A stretch of 33,669 bases of DNA from assembly GCA_000434535.1 (NCBI GenBank), contig FR878629.1, forward strand, positions 1 through 33,669, given 5' to 3'. The stretch comes from Collinsella sp. CAG:166 (GTDB lineage Bacteria; Actinomycetota; Coriobacteriia; Coriobacteriales; Coriobacteriaceae). Shown one piece after another: positions 8,294-22,690 of the stretch (positions are counted from its first letter, which is position 1; each line of letters opens with the position of its first letter). The notes under the pieces are model-generated. The model worked only from the letters and a program-made list of their open reading frames with translations. It was not told the DNA's origin and did no database searches. The translations under genes and the position numbers were made by a program.

Positions 8294-9430
8294 ATGCGTC
8301 TGCCCATGAACACCTCGCTTGCCACGCTCAAGCCCTCCGGTATCCGCCGGATCAACGCACTCGCCGCCCAGCATCCGGGGTGCATCGCACTCGCGCTCGG
8401 CGAGCCCGATTTTCCCACGCCCGATGTGATTAGCGCCGAGGTGACTGCTTCGTTGGATCGCGGCGACACGCACTATCCGCCCAACAACGGTCGTCCTGCC
8501 TTGCGCGAGGCGCTGTCCAAATATATGGGTGACGCGGGCCTTACGTTTTCCGCCGACGAGGTCATCCTGACCGACGGCGCGACCGAGGCCCTGTCGGCTA
8601 CGTTTATGGCCATGCTCAACCCCGGCGACGAGGTCATCATCCCCACGCCGGCCTTTGGCCTGTATGAGAGCATCGTCGTTGCCAACCACGCCAAAGCGGT
8701 CTTTTTGGATACGGAGCCCGCGCAATTTCAGATTGACGAGGAAGCGCTTCGCGCCTGCGTGACCCCGGCGACCAAGGCCATCGTTATCTGCTCGCCCAAC
8801 AATCCCACGGGCTGCATTCTCAACGCGGCATCGCTCGACGCCGTGGCGCGCATGGCGGAGCAGGCGGGCATCTACGTAGTCTGCGACGACGTATACAACC
8901 GCCTCGTCTATGTGGACGGCTACGAGCGCTTCGCCCAGCGGCACCCGGAGCTGCGTGAGCAGACGATCGTCATCGAGAGCTTCTCCAAGCCCTGGGCCAT
9001 GACCGGCTGGCGCCTGGGCTGGCTCGCAGCGGCAGCTCCCGTCATCGCCGAGATTGCCAAGGCTCACCAATACTTAGTATCGAGCGCCGTCTCCTTCGAA
9101 ATGGACGCCGCAGCTCGAGCCCTGACCGTCGACCCCACCCCCATGCTCGAAGTCTACCGAACCCGCCGCAAACGCGTGCTCGCAGCCTTAGACGCCATGG
9201 GCCTCGACGTAGTTGAACCGGCGGGAGCCTTCTATACCTTCCCGAGCATCAAACAATTCGGCCTAACCAGCGAAGACTTCTGCATCAAAGCCATCAAAGA
9301 AGCAAACGTAGCCCTAGTCCCGGGCGACTGTTTCGGAACCGAAGGCCACATCCGCCTAAGCTACTGCGTCTCCGACAAGGATTTGGACGAAGGTCTCCGC
9401 CGCCTGTCCAACTTCGTGTCAACCCTATAG
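8294..9430 (+). CDS. Class I/II PLP-dependent aminotransferase
   Basis: A 378-residue fold-type I aminotransferase. Landmarks are ALGEPDFPTP near the N-terminus, the CSPNNPTG cofactor-pocket motif, CDDVYNRLVY, and the PLP lysine Lys232 in ESFSKPWAMTGWRLGW. The conserved arginine for the substrate carboxylate is in the C-terminal HIRLSY motif. Such enzymes (aspartate/aromatic or N-acetyl-diaminopimelate type) move an amino group to a 2-oxo acid; substrate cannot be assigned. Start: ATG at 8294 with AAAGGA at 8283-8288; a second ATG four codons on is less well placed. From about 9068 to the stop the codon choice changes sharply: all seven Glu codons become GAA, and CAA, AAA, GTA and CTA appear, while earlier Glu codons are nearly all GAG. 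This suggests a recombinant 3-prime end. Confidence 0.88.
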   Translation: MRLPMNTSLATLKPSGIRRINALAAQHPGCIALALGEPDFPTPDVISAEVTASLDRGDTHYPPNNGRPALREALSKYMGDAGLTFSADEVILTDGATEALSATFMAMLNPGDEVIIPTPAFGLYESIVVANHAKAVFLDTEPAQFQIDEEALRACVTPATKAIVICSPNNPTGCILNAASLDAVARMAEQAGIYVVCDDVYNRLVYVDGYERFAQRHPELREQTIVIESFSKPWAMTGWRLGWLAAAAPVIAEIAKAHQYLVSSAVSFEMDAAARALTVDPTPMLEVYRTRRKRVLAALDAMGLDVVEPAGAFYTFPSIKQFGLTSEDFCIKAIKEANVALVPGDCFGTEGHIRLSYCVSDKDLDEGLRRLSNFVSTL

Positions 9431-9455
9431 CCCACCGGGACCCAAAACCATCAGC

Positions 9456-9735
9456 CCACCGACCCAAGCATTATGAGTGGGGCGCGCCGGCCAACGGACG
9501 CGAGGATTCGCAGCAAAGGCAACGTAGCTCCGGCCGGGAGGGGCAGGGCGAGTTTTCCGTAGATTCCGCACGAGCCGAAGGCCACTTAATGTGGCCTTCG
9601 TGCGAGCCCAGGACTTGACCGAGCGGAAAACTCGCCCTGCCCCTCCCGGTCGGAGCGTATGCAGGGTTTGTGTACGAATCCTCGCGCCCGTTGACCGACG
9701 CCGGGGTCCCCGCCATAATACTTTCGGTTCACGCA
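9456..9735. repeat. Giant imperfect palindrome (inverted duplication), element B, containing the rplJ promoter
   Basis: The centre is the TTAAT at 9586-9590, flanked by exact 10-bp arms (9576-9585 and 9591-9600). The next arms, 9527-9559 and 9624-9656, match over 33 bp with a single mismatch. Outside these, 9491-9510 pairs with 9675-9694 (two mismatches), and ATTATG at 9470-9475 mirrors CATAAT at 9714-9719. In all, about 280 bp of the 505-bp gap read nearly the same on both strands. It sits between the aminotransferase and the L10 leader. The conserved core is shared with the palindrome at 20733-20869. Confidence 0.85.
9691..9719 (+). promoter_or_regulatory. Predicted promoter of rplJ-rplL
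   Basis: TTGACC at 9691-9696, a 17-bp spacer, and CATAAT at 9714-9719 form a near-consensus housekeeping promoter. Transcription would start near 9726, just before the L10 leader. It lies in the outer right arm of the inverted duplication. Confidence 0.75.
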
Positions 9736-9740
9736 CGAAT

Positions 9741-9870
9741 CCGCTGCCAGAGACAGCCGGCGCAAACGGGCTTTGCCCGCGAGCTTAATGGGATATCCCG
9801 CCAGCCGAGGTGGTCGAGTAGATATGTCTTCTCGCCCCCGTCGCTCATGCAGCGCGGGGGCTTTCTTTTT
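9741..9870 (+). ncRNA. L10 ribosomal protein leader with attenuator terminator
   Basis: The leader carries the features of the L10 leader: an AGACAGCCGG strand (9751-9760) opposite CGCCAGCCGAGG (9799-9810), enclosing hairpins at 9767-9779 (CGGGC/GCCCG) and 9790-9799. This is the L10 binding site, where excess L10-L12 complex shuts down expression. An intrinsic terminator follows, stem GCCCCC...GGGGGC at 9834-9861 with a T-rich tail to 9870, 65 bp before the rplJ start. A terminator between promoter and gene argues for regulated readthrough. Confidence 0.75.
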
Positions 9871-9935
9871 GGACATGCCCCCGTCACGTCCTTGTGGCGG
9901 ACCGTGCCCGGAAAGAATTCGAGGAGGTGTAATTC

Positions 9936-10457
9936 ATGCCCCAGCAGTACAAAATCGACAAGGTTGCAGAGATCGAGTCCCGTATCGCCGAGAACGCCGG
10001 TCTGTTCGTCGTCAACTACAACGGTCTGACGGTTAAGCAGGCTCAGGAGCTGCGTCATCAGCTTCGCGAGTGCGGCGCCGAGATGAAGGTCTACAAGAAC
10101 AACCTGGTCAAGATCGCTCTCAAGAACCAGGAGCAGCCCGAGCTCGACGAGATCCTCGCCGGCCCCGTCGCTTATGTGTTCTACGAGTCCGAGCCGGTCG
10201 AGGCCGCTAAGGCCCTTAAGGACTTCTCTGCTAAGTCCAAGGGCGTCCTTGAGATCAAGGGCGGTATCTCCGACGGCAAGGCCGTTTCCGCTGATGATGT
10301 TAAGGCTATCGCCGAGCTGCCCACCAAGGATCAGCTTCTCGGCCAGATCGCCGGTCTCATCTCCGGTTTCGCTCGCGACATCGCTGTCTGCGTCAACGGC
10401 GTTTCCTCTGGTCTCGCTCGTTCGATCCAGCAGGTCTCCGAGCAGAAGGCAGCCTAG
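9936..10457 (+). CDS. rplJ: 50S ribosomal protein L10
   Basis: A 173-residue L10, the base of the ribosomal stalk; it anchors dimers of L7/L12 on the 50S subunit near the GTPase centre. It opens with MPQQYKIDKVAEIE and shows the typical FVVNYNGLTVKQAQELR and EMKVYKNNLVKIAL segments. The alpha-helical C-terminal tail that binds L12 follows the KDQLLGQIAGLISG helix. Start: ATG with a strong GAGGAGGTG at 9921-9929. It follows its autoregulatory leader and precedes rplL by 102 bp. Confidence 0.97.
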   Translation: MPQQYKIDKVAEIESRIAENAGLFVVNYNGLTVKQAQELRHQLRECGAEMKVYKNNLVKIALKNQEQPELDEILAGPVAYVFYESEPVEAAKALKDFSAKSKGVLEIKGGISDGKAVSADDVKAIAELPTKDQLLGQIAGLISGFARDIAVCVNGVSSGLARSIQQVSEQKAA

Positions 10458-10524
10458 TCGCTGTTTTCACCCGCGGCGGCAACGCCGCACCCCTGGCGCA
10501 TTCGCGCCGTGTTTTAACTGATCT

Positions 10525-10540
10525 CCGTGCACAGACACGG
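10525..10540 (+). promoter_or_regulatory. Small hairpin ahead of the rplL ribosome site
   Basis: CCGTG at 10525-10529 pairs with CACGG at 10536-10540, directly before the GAAAGGA site of rplL. A further GCGGC/GCCGC stem is at 10473-10488. They may tune the rplJ:rplL ratio, since L12 is needed in excess over L10; this role is inference. Confidence 0.35.
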
Positions 10541-10559
10541 AAACCGAAAGGACTTAGAA

Positions 10560-10937
10560 ATGGCTAAGCTTACCACCGATGAGATCATCGATGCTCTTAA
10601 GGAAATGACCCTTCTCGAGGCTTCCGAGCTCGTTAAGGCTATCGAGGACACCTTCGGCGTTTCCGCCGCTGCTCCTGCCGCCGTTGTCGCCGCTCCCGCT
10701 GCTGGCGCTGCTGAGGCCGAGGAGAAGACCGAGTTTGACGTCGTGCTCGAGGGCTTCGGCGACAACAAGATCCAGGTCATCAAGGCCGTCCGTGAGCTCA
10801 CCAACCTTGGCCTGAAGGAGGCCAAGGAGGTCGTCGAGGGCGCTCCCAAGGCTGTTCTCGAGGGTGCCAAGAAGGAGGACGCCGAGGCTGCCAAGGAGAA
10901 GCTCGAGGCTGCTGGCGCTGCTGTCACCCTCAAGTAA
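10560..10937 (+). CDS. rplL: 50S ribosomal protein L7/L12
   Basis: A 125-residue stalk protein that recruits and stimulates translation GTPases such as EF-G, encoded at 23849. The N-terminal dimerisation helices (MAKLTTDEIIDALKEMT) are followed by an Ala/Pro hinge (about residues 37-57) and the globular C-terminal domain with KIQVIKAVRELTNLGLKEAK, the conserved factor-binding helix. The start is ATG at 10560, preceded by GAAAGGA at 10546-10552. A longer in-frame extension to 10527 exists but carries no ribosome site and no family similarity. A strong terminator follows at 10966. Confidence 0.97.
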   Translation: MAKLTTDEIIDALKEMTLLEASELVKAIEDTFGVSAAAPAAVVAAPAAGAAEAEEKTEFDVVLEGFGDNKIQVIKAVRELTNLGLKEAKEVVEGAPKAVLEGAKKEDAEAAKEKLEAAGAAVTLK

Positions 10938-10965
10938 TCAGGCTTTCTCGCCAGATTTCTTTGCA

Positions 10966-10998
10966 GACGGGGTTCGCATTGCGAGCCCCGTCTTTTTT
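10966..10998 (+). terminator. Rho-independent terminator of rplJ-rplL
   Basis: The 12-bp stem GACGGGGTTCGC / GCGAGCCCCGTC has one G-T pair, a three-base loop and a run of six to seven T. It closes the L10-L12 operon before galU. Confidence 0.93.
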
Positions 10999-11140
10999 GT
11001 TATGACCACTCTATTTTGCTGGCTCGGCATGCAAATTGCTGTCGTTTGCGGTGCTTTGGGGTCGCTATCGTTGGGCGATAAAATTGCACCATTCAAGCAA
11101 TAATTTGCGTTGACCTGCTGAAGAATGGCGCTTGCCTGCA

Positions 11141-11169
11141 TTAACGTTAATTAACAGCGGTAAGATAAT
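11141..11169 (+). promoter_or_regulatory. Predicted galU promoter
   Basis: TTAACG at 11141-11146, a 17-bp spacer and GATAAT at 11164-11169. This lies in an AT-rich part of the 312-bp gap 10938-11249, which otherwise holds only the rplL terminator. The neighbouring TTAACGTTAA is a 10-bp palindrome that could bind a regulator. Confidence 0.5.
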
Positions 11170-11249
11170 CCGGTATCGCAATTTGGTCTGCGGCCGGTGA
11201 GCCGCATGCACGGGCGCTATTTGCGCCTGCGAAAGGATCCCTGAATACT

Positions 11250-12158
11250 ATGAAGGCAATCATCCCTGCCGCCGGTCTTGGCACGCGTTTTCTGCCTGGC
11301 ACCAAGTGCACGCCCAAAGAGATGCTGCCGGTGCTCGACAAGCCGGTCATCCAGTACGTCGTTGAGGAGGCACTCGACCCCGAGGAGGTCGACGATGCCA
11401 TTATCGTCACTTCTCCCGGCAAGCCTGAGCTGCTGAGCTATTTCCAGCCCGATCGCTCGCTCGAGAACCTGCTTCGCGAGCGCGGCAAGGATGCTTATGC
11501 CGACGCCGTCGCCCATGCGGGTGGTATGCCGGTCGACTTCCGTTATCAGTACGAGCCCAAGGGCCTTGGCCACGCCATTCGCTCTGCCGCCGACGCTGTG
11601 GCAGGGGAGAACTTCCTGGTTCTTCTGGGCGATTACGTTGTGCCCAACCGTGACATCTGCGACAAGATGCTTGCCGTCTCTAAGGAGCATGGTGGCGCTT
11701 CTGTTATCGCCGTTGCCGCGTGCGCTCCCGAGGAGGTCAGCCGCTACGGCGTTATCGCCGGCGATCGCGTGGGCTCTCTCGAGGGCTTCGAGAATGCTGC
11801 CGATGCCGAGCCGGGCGCTGTCTGGCGCATCGGCGGTCTGGTCGAGAAGCCCGCTCCCGAGGCGGCTCCGTCCAACCTGTACATCGTCGGTCGCTACCTG
11901 CTGAGCCCGCTGGTCATGGACCTGCTGGCCGACCAGCAGGCCGGTAAGGGCGGCGAGATCCAGCTGACCGACGCTATGGCCCGTTCGCTCGATCGCGAGG
12001 CCATGTACGCTGTCGTCATCGACCCGCTGTCGGGCTACGACACCGGTACCCCGTCTGGCTGGATGGCCACCAACGCTCTTATGGCTGCAAGCGATCCTCG
12101 CTTTGCAAGCGCCTTCTGGGACGCCATCGACGAGCGCGGCGGCTTGATGCGCAAGTAA
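11250..12158 (+). CDS. galU: UTP--glucose-1-phosphate uridylyltransferase
   Basis: A 302-residue nucleotidyltransferase that makes UDP-glucose from UTP and glucose-1-phosphate, the donor for cell-surface glycans and for the Leloir pathway. The N-terminal signature AAGLGTRFLPGTKCTPKEML holds the nucleotide-binding GLGTR loop and the lysine of the active site. DKPVIQYVVEEA and the later KGLGHAIRSA and GDYVV segments are standard GalU landmarks. Start: ATG at 11250 with GAAAGGATC upstream. It has its own promoter and its own terminator, so it is an independent unit placed between rplJL and rpoBC. Confidence 0.95.
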   Translation: MKAIIPAAGLGTRFLPGTKCTPKEMLPVLDKPVIQYVVEEALDPEEVDDAIIVTSPGKPELLSYFQPDRSLENLLRERGKDAYADAVAHAGGMPVDFRYQYEPKGLGHAIRSAADAVAGENFLVLLGDYVVPNRDICDKMLAVSKEHGGASVIAVAACAPEEVSRYGVIAGDRVGSLEGFENAADAEPGAVWRIGGLVEKPAPEAAPSNLYIVGRYLLSPLVMDLLADQQAGKGGEIQLTDAMARSLDREAMYAVVIDPLSGYDTGTPSGWMATNALMAASDPRFASAFWDAIDERGGLMRK

Positions 12159-12178
12159 GCCTTCGGGCATCGACATTT

Positions 12179-12212
12179 ACGGGTGCGGACTTCGGTCTGC
12201 GCCCGTTTTTTT
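12179..12212 (+). terminator. Rho-independent terminator of galU
   Basis: A 12-bp stem with two G-T pairs (ACGGGTGCGGAC / GTCTGCGCCCGT), a TTCG tetraloop, and seven T. It stands 20 bp after the galU stop. Confidence 0.92.
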
Positions 12213-12225
12213 CGCGCCACGACTT

Positions 12226-12401
12226 GGCTCCGGAAAGCGCGTCCCACAATTTGGTCGAATTTTGGGACGCGCTTTCCGGTTGGAGCCCCTAGCGGAAACT
12301 GCGACCCGGAATTTCGGCTCAGAACGGGACACGCTTTCCCAAGCAGGGCTCAATCGGAAGCTGCGTCCCAGTTTGGGGCCTCAAAACGGGATGCAGCTTC
12401 C
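12226..12401. repeat. Three tandem related hairpins upstream of rpoB
   Basis: Unit 1 (12226-12287) has exact 15-bp arms GGAAAGCGCGTCCCA and its complement, closed by GGCTCC/GGAGCC. Unit 2 (12283-12351) has the same plan, arms 12294-12307 and 12326-12339 with four mismatches and an outer GAGCCC/GGGCTC. Unit 3 (12356-12401) has 19-bp arms with three mismatches. All three follow the scheme GGAAnCnGCGnCCC...GGGnnGCnnTTCC, so they are copies of one element at a period of about 62-64 bp. They lie between the galU terminator and the rpoB promoter. Confidence 0.85.
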
Positions 12402-12473
12402 GCCTGATCAACCCTTGCCACCATTCCACCGTTCAGTGGCCCGCACCAGCAGTCTCGTTCACAGAAAATATAT

Positions 12474-12486
12474 GAACAGATGTTCG
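12474..12486. promoter_or_regulatory. Possible LexA-like box
   Basis: GAACAGATGTTCG fits the Gram-positive SOS box form GAAC-N4-GTTC, with a TTCGA extension on the right. It lies 178 bp before rpoB with no gene of its own. An 8-bp inverted repeat (ACAGAAAA 12461-12468, TTTTCTGT 12510-12517) surrounds it. An eight-base match is expected about 0.5 times by chance in a window of this size, so confidence is low. Confidence 0.3.
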
Positions 12487-12563
12487 ATACACATGCATCT
12501 ACCTGCGTGTTTTCTGTCGAAAAACTTTGCTACTCCAAAAACTCAATCGCGTCAAGGCTTTTC

Positions 12564-12591
12564 TTGCTCAACGGTCGGTACCTGATAAACT
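12564..12591 (+). promoter_or_regulatory. Predicted rpoB-rpoC promoter
   Basis: TTGCTC at 12564-12569, a 16-bp spacer and TAAACT at 12586-12591 (TGATAAACT context). It is the best candidate in the 506-bp gap 12159-12664 and gives a leader of about 65 bases before the GTG start of rpoB. Confidence 0.5.
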
Positions 12592-12664
12592 ATTAGGTTG
12601 CGATAACTGGCGAAGCTATGCCTCGCCAACCCACCGAGCATTTCCGTGAAGGAGGAAAAACCTG

Positions 12665-16156
<3,492 letters not shown>

Positions 16157-16162
16157 TTGACT

Positions 16163-20638
<4,476 letters not shown>

Positions 20639-20665
20639 TTTCCTAGTACGTTAACCGCCCTTCCA

Positions 20666-20702
20666 AAGACCCGCTTCCCAACAGGGGAGCGGGTCTTTTT
20701 TG
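20666..20702 (+). terminator. Rho-independent terminator of rpoB-rpoC
   Basis: Stem AAGACCCGCTTCCC / GGGAGCGGGTCTT with one bulged T, an AACAG-type loop and a run of T to 20702. It stands 27 bp after the rpoC stop. Confidence 0.93.
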
Positions 20703-20732
20703 TTGAGGAACGTTACCCCGACGAGCACGTCG

Positions 20733-20869
20733 GATTCCCGGAACGGGCCGCCCGCTGTTTAAGTTTGTCGCGAGTTCCGCACGCAAAGGAAAGCACTTAA
20801 TGTGCTTTCCGTCTTGCGCAGGACTGTAGAGCAGCAAACTTAAACAGCGGGCGGCCCGTTCCGGGAATC
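20733..20869. repeat. Large palindrome, element C, with perfect 34-bp arms
   Basis: The arms 20733-20766 and 20836-20869 are exact reverse complements over 34 bp. The interior has a second hairpin, GGAAAGCAC (20788-20796), loop TTAAT, GTGCTTTCC (20802-20810). The asymmetric pieces TTCCGCACG before and GCGCAGGACT after the centre recur at the same places in the palindrome at 9456-9735, although the arms differ. The two therefore belong to one family. It lies in the gap 20639-21023 between the rpoC terminator and the ECF sigma operon. Confidence 0.85.
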
Positions 20870-20900
20870 TGCCCCCGCGCACAGAAGGGGATTCCTTTTG
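20863..20900 (+). repeat. 38-bp repeat, copy 1 (terminator-like)
   Basis: Matches 22691-22728 at 37 of 38 positions. It can fold as GGAATC..CCCC / GGGG..GATTCC followed by TTTT, like a terminator. This copy overlaps the right arm end of element C. Confidence 0.8.
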
Positions 20901-20946
20901 CCAATAAGGGACAGGTTTATTTTGGTAGGTTATTCCTGCTTGAATT

Positions 20947-20975
20947 TGAAACATTTCGTTCGGTCAAAGCGTATC
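20947..20975 (+). promoter_or_regulatory. ECF-type promoter of the sigma/anti-sigma operon
   Basis: TGAAAC at 20947-20952, a 17-bp spacer and CGTATC at 20970-20975. This is the SigW-like ECF form (TGAAAC, then CGTA). It suggests the sigma factor encoded next transcribes its own operon. The start of transcription would be about 40 bases before the sigma ATG. Confidence 0.6.
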
Positions 20976-21023
20976 TATGGTGAGGGCCTCAGCAAGAAAC
21001 ATCAGCATCACCGGGAGGTGATT

Positions 21024-21539
21024 ATGGAAGAACAAGCATTTAGACAGGCGGTCGAGGATCACCGTGATGTCGTGTTTCGAATCGCATTGACGTACCTGCG
21101 CGATCGTGCCGACGCCGACGATGTTGCCCAGGATGTCTTTCTTAAGCTGTTTAAAAGCGATGGACATTTTGAAAGTTGGGAACATCTTCGTCGATGGCTT
21201 ATCCGGGTCACGATCAATGAATGCAAATCGCTCTTTCGAAAGCCGTGGAGACGCGTGGAGGATATTGAAAGTCTGACCGATTCGCTTTTGGCGGCGCAGG
21301 ATGAGACCAAGGCGGTCTTGTCAGACGTTATGCGACTTCCGGAGCGATTCCGTGTTCCCATCGTGCTCTATTACTATCTGGGCTTTTCGACTTCAGAGAT
21401 TGCCGAGTTACTGCATGTGCCGGCCGCGACCGTTCGAACGCGTTTAGCTCGCGGTCGATCGAAGCTCAAGTTCATCCTAGAGGAGGGCGACCGTGAAATC
21501 CAACCAAATCAAGCAGGCCTTCGAGTCCGTCCAAGCTGA
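21024..21539 (+). CDS. ECF-family RNA polymerase sigma factor
   Basis: A 171-residue group 4 sigma factor. Region 2 includes RIALTYLRDRADADDVAQDVFLKLF, which binds beta-prime and melts the -10. Region 4 includes LPERFRVPIVLYYYLGFSTSEIAELLHVPAATVRTRLARGR, the helix-turn-helix that reads the -35. The ATG at 21024 with GGGAGGTG at 21013-21020 is clear; a longer in-frame stretch from 20898 has no family similarity and crosses the promoter. The gene overlaps the anti-sigma gene by 47 bp, so the pair is translationally coupled. The signal sensed is unknown. Confidence 0.93.
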   Translation: MEEQAFRQAVEDHRDVVFRIALTYLRDRADADDVAQDVFLKLFKSDGHFESWEHLRRWLIRVTINECKSLFRKPWRRVEDIESLTDSLLAAQDETKAVLSDVMRLPERFRVPIVLYYYLGFSTSEIAELLHVPAATVRTRLARGRSKLKFILEEGDREIQPNQAGLRVRPS

Positions 21540-22569
21540 TAGCGATCTTGCAGATCGCGTCCTTAATACCGCTGCGGGTGAGCCGCTTCATCGAAAGGGT
21601 CACGCGAAGCCTCTGTATGTTGCCGTAATCGGATGTCTTGCCGGAGTGCTGGCGACCGGAGGAGTCGCCTACGCCGTTGTCAATTCCAGCTATTTTGCCT
21701 CAGCTTGGGGAAACCACGGCAACGGGGATTCCATTACCTGGACCAACGGAGGCTCATCGGGAACTAAATATACCTACACCAGAGAGTTCGGTGATGGCAT
21801 CGCGCCCCAAAGCTTGGAGGGTTCAGTGCAGAAGGTCAATCTGTCCGTCGAGGGCAACGGCTATACACTCGACATTCATGATATGGCTATCGATAAAAAC
21901 GGTTGCGGTGCCGTGACGTTTACGTTGTCCAATCCAAATGGTGTTAACTACTACAAGCCGGCAGCAGAGACTGGCGAACTTGTTCTCTATGGTGAAGAAG
22001 AACAAGGAATCGGCACGCCCAGCATGAACTTCGGCGAGGAATGGGCTGACACACGCTGCACCATTGATAAGGACACATCAAGCGATACTGTCATTAATGG
22101 CACGATGTACTTTGCTTCTATGGATCGCGAGCGAGGTTTTCAACATGCGGTCACCTGGAATATCTCGTGGACCGAGGGCGAAGGCGAGGATGCGAAGCCG
22201 TTCGAGGCATCGACGCCCGAGTTTAGCGTTGGAGCGTACGTCGATACAAAGGAACTCCGCTCCGATGACTCGCCTCTCGAGATCAGCCCGTTTTCTATCC
22301 AGACACACATCGATGATTTGGGCATTGACGCAGTCACGAAGAAGTTGACGGTTACCTACAAGGATGGATCGGAGCAGATTATCGAAGATGACGACGCAGG
22401 GGCGTTCAACTTATATTTTTCTTATACGCGCAATAGCGGAGAGAACATCTGGGTGCCAACGAAGTTGATTGATGTCGACCAAGTGGTCTCAGTAACGCTT
22501 GAGGGCACGAGGTGCACGTCAACAGGAGAGACCGAAGCAGAAGTACCCTTTACCATCGTTTATTCGTAA
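21493..22569 (+). CDS. Membrane-anchored anti-sigma factor with large extracytoplasmic domain
   Basis: A 358-residue single-pass protein: a cytoplasmic part of about 40 residues, one transmembrane helix at about 41-63 (PLYVAVIGCLAGVLATGG), and about 295 residues outside rich in beta-strand patterns. The layout fits the DUF4179-like anti-sigma factors of Gram-positives, which hold an ECF sigma factor until a signal reaches the outer domain. No HxxxCxxC zinc motif of ZAS anti-sigmas is present. The start is GTG at 21493, inside the sigma gene, with AGGAGG at 21480-21485. Partner: the sigma factor just upstream. Assignment rests on topology and operon position more than on a sequence motif. Confidence 0.8.
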   Translation: MKSNQIKQAFESVQADSDLADRVLNTAAGEPLHRKGHAKPLYVAVIGCLAGVLATGGVAYAVVNSSYFASAWGNHGNGDSITWTNGGSSGTKYTYTREFGDGIAPQSLEGSVQKVNLSVEGNGYTLDIHDMAIDKNGCGAVTFTLSNPNGVNYYKPAAETGELVLYGEEEQGIGTPSMNFGEEWADTRCTIDKDTSSDTVINGTMYFASMDRERGFQHAVTWNISWTEGEGEDAKPFEASTPEFSVGAYVDTKELRSDDSPLEISPFSIQTHIDDLGIDAVTKKLTVTYKDGSEQIIEDDDAGAFNLYFSYTRNSGENIWVPTKLIDVDQVVSVTLEGTRCTSTGETEAEVPFTIVYS

Positions 22570-22573
22570 AGTC

Positions 22574-22608
22574 TAGGCCGCTTCCCAAGAGGGGAAGCGG
22601 CCTATTTT
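22574..22608 (+). terminator. Rho-independent terminator of the sigma/anti-sigma operon
   Basis: Perfect 13-bp stem TAGGCCGCTTCCC / GGGAAGCGGCCTA with a short loop, followed by TTTT. It begins 5 bp after the anti-sigma stop. Confidence 0.9.
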
Positions 22609-22690
22609 GCGGTAAATGGGCGGTTAGAGCGAGCGGTATTCGTCTGAATTTCGGAAGTATGCGGCAAAATCTTGATAGGCCGCCCGGACC

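Noticed and set aside
9660..9700. Possible tRNA T-arm (ACGAATCCTCG)
   Set aside because: No acceptor, D-arm or anticodon arm can be built around it, and it is part of the palindrome arm.
9425..9876. Several small frames on both strands that share KTRPAPPGRS
   Set aside because: They share this peptide because the region is a palindrome; no ribosome sites or family similarity support coding.
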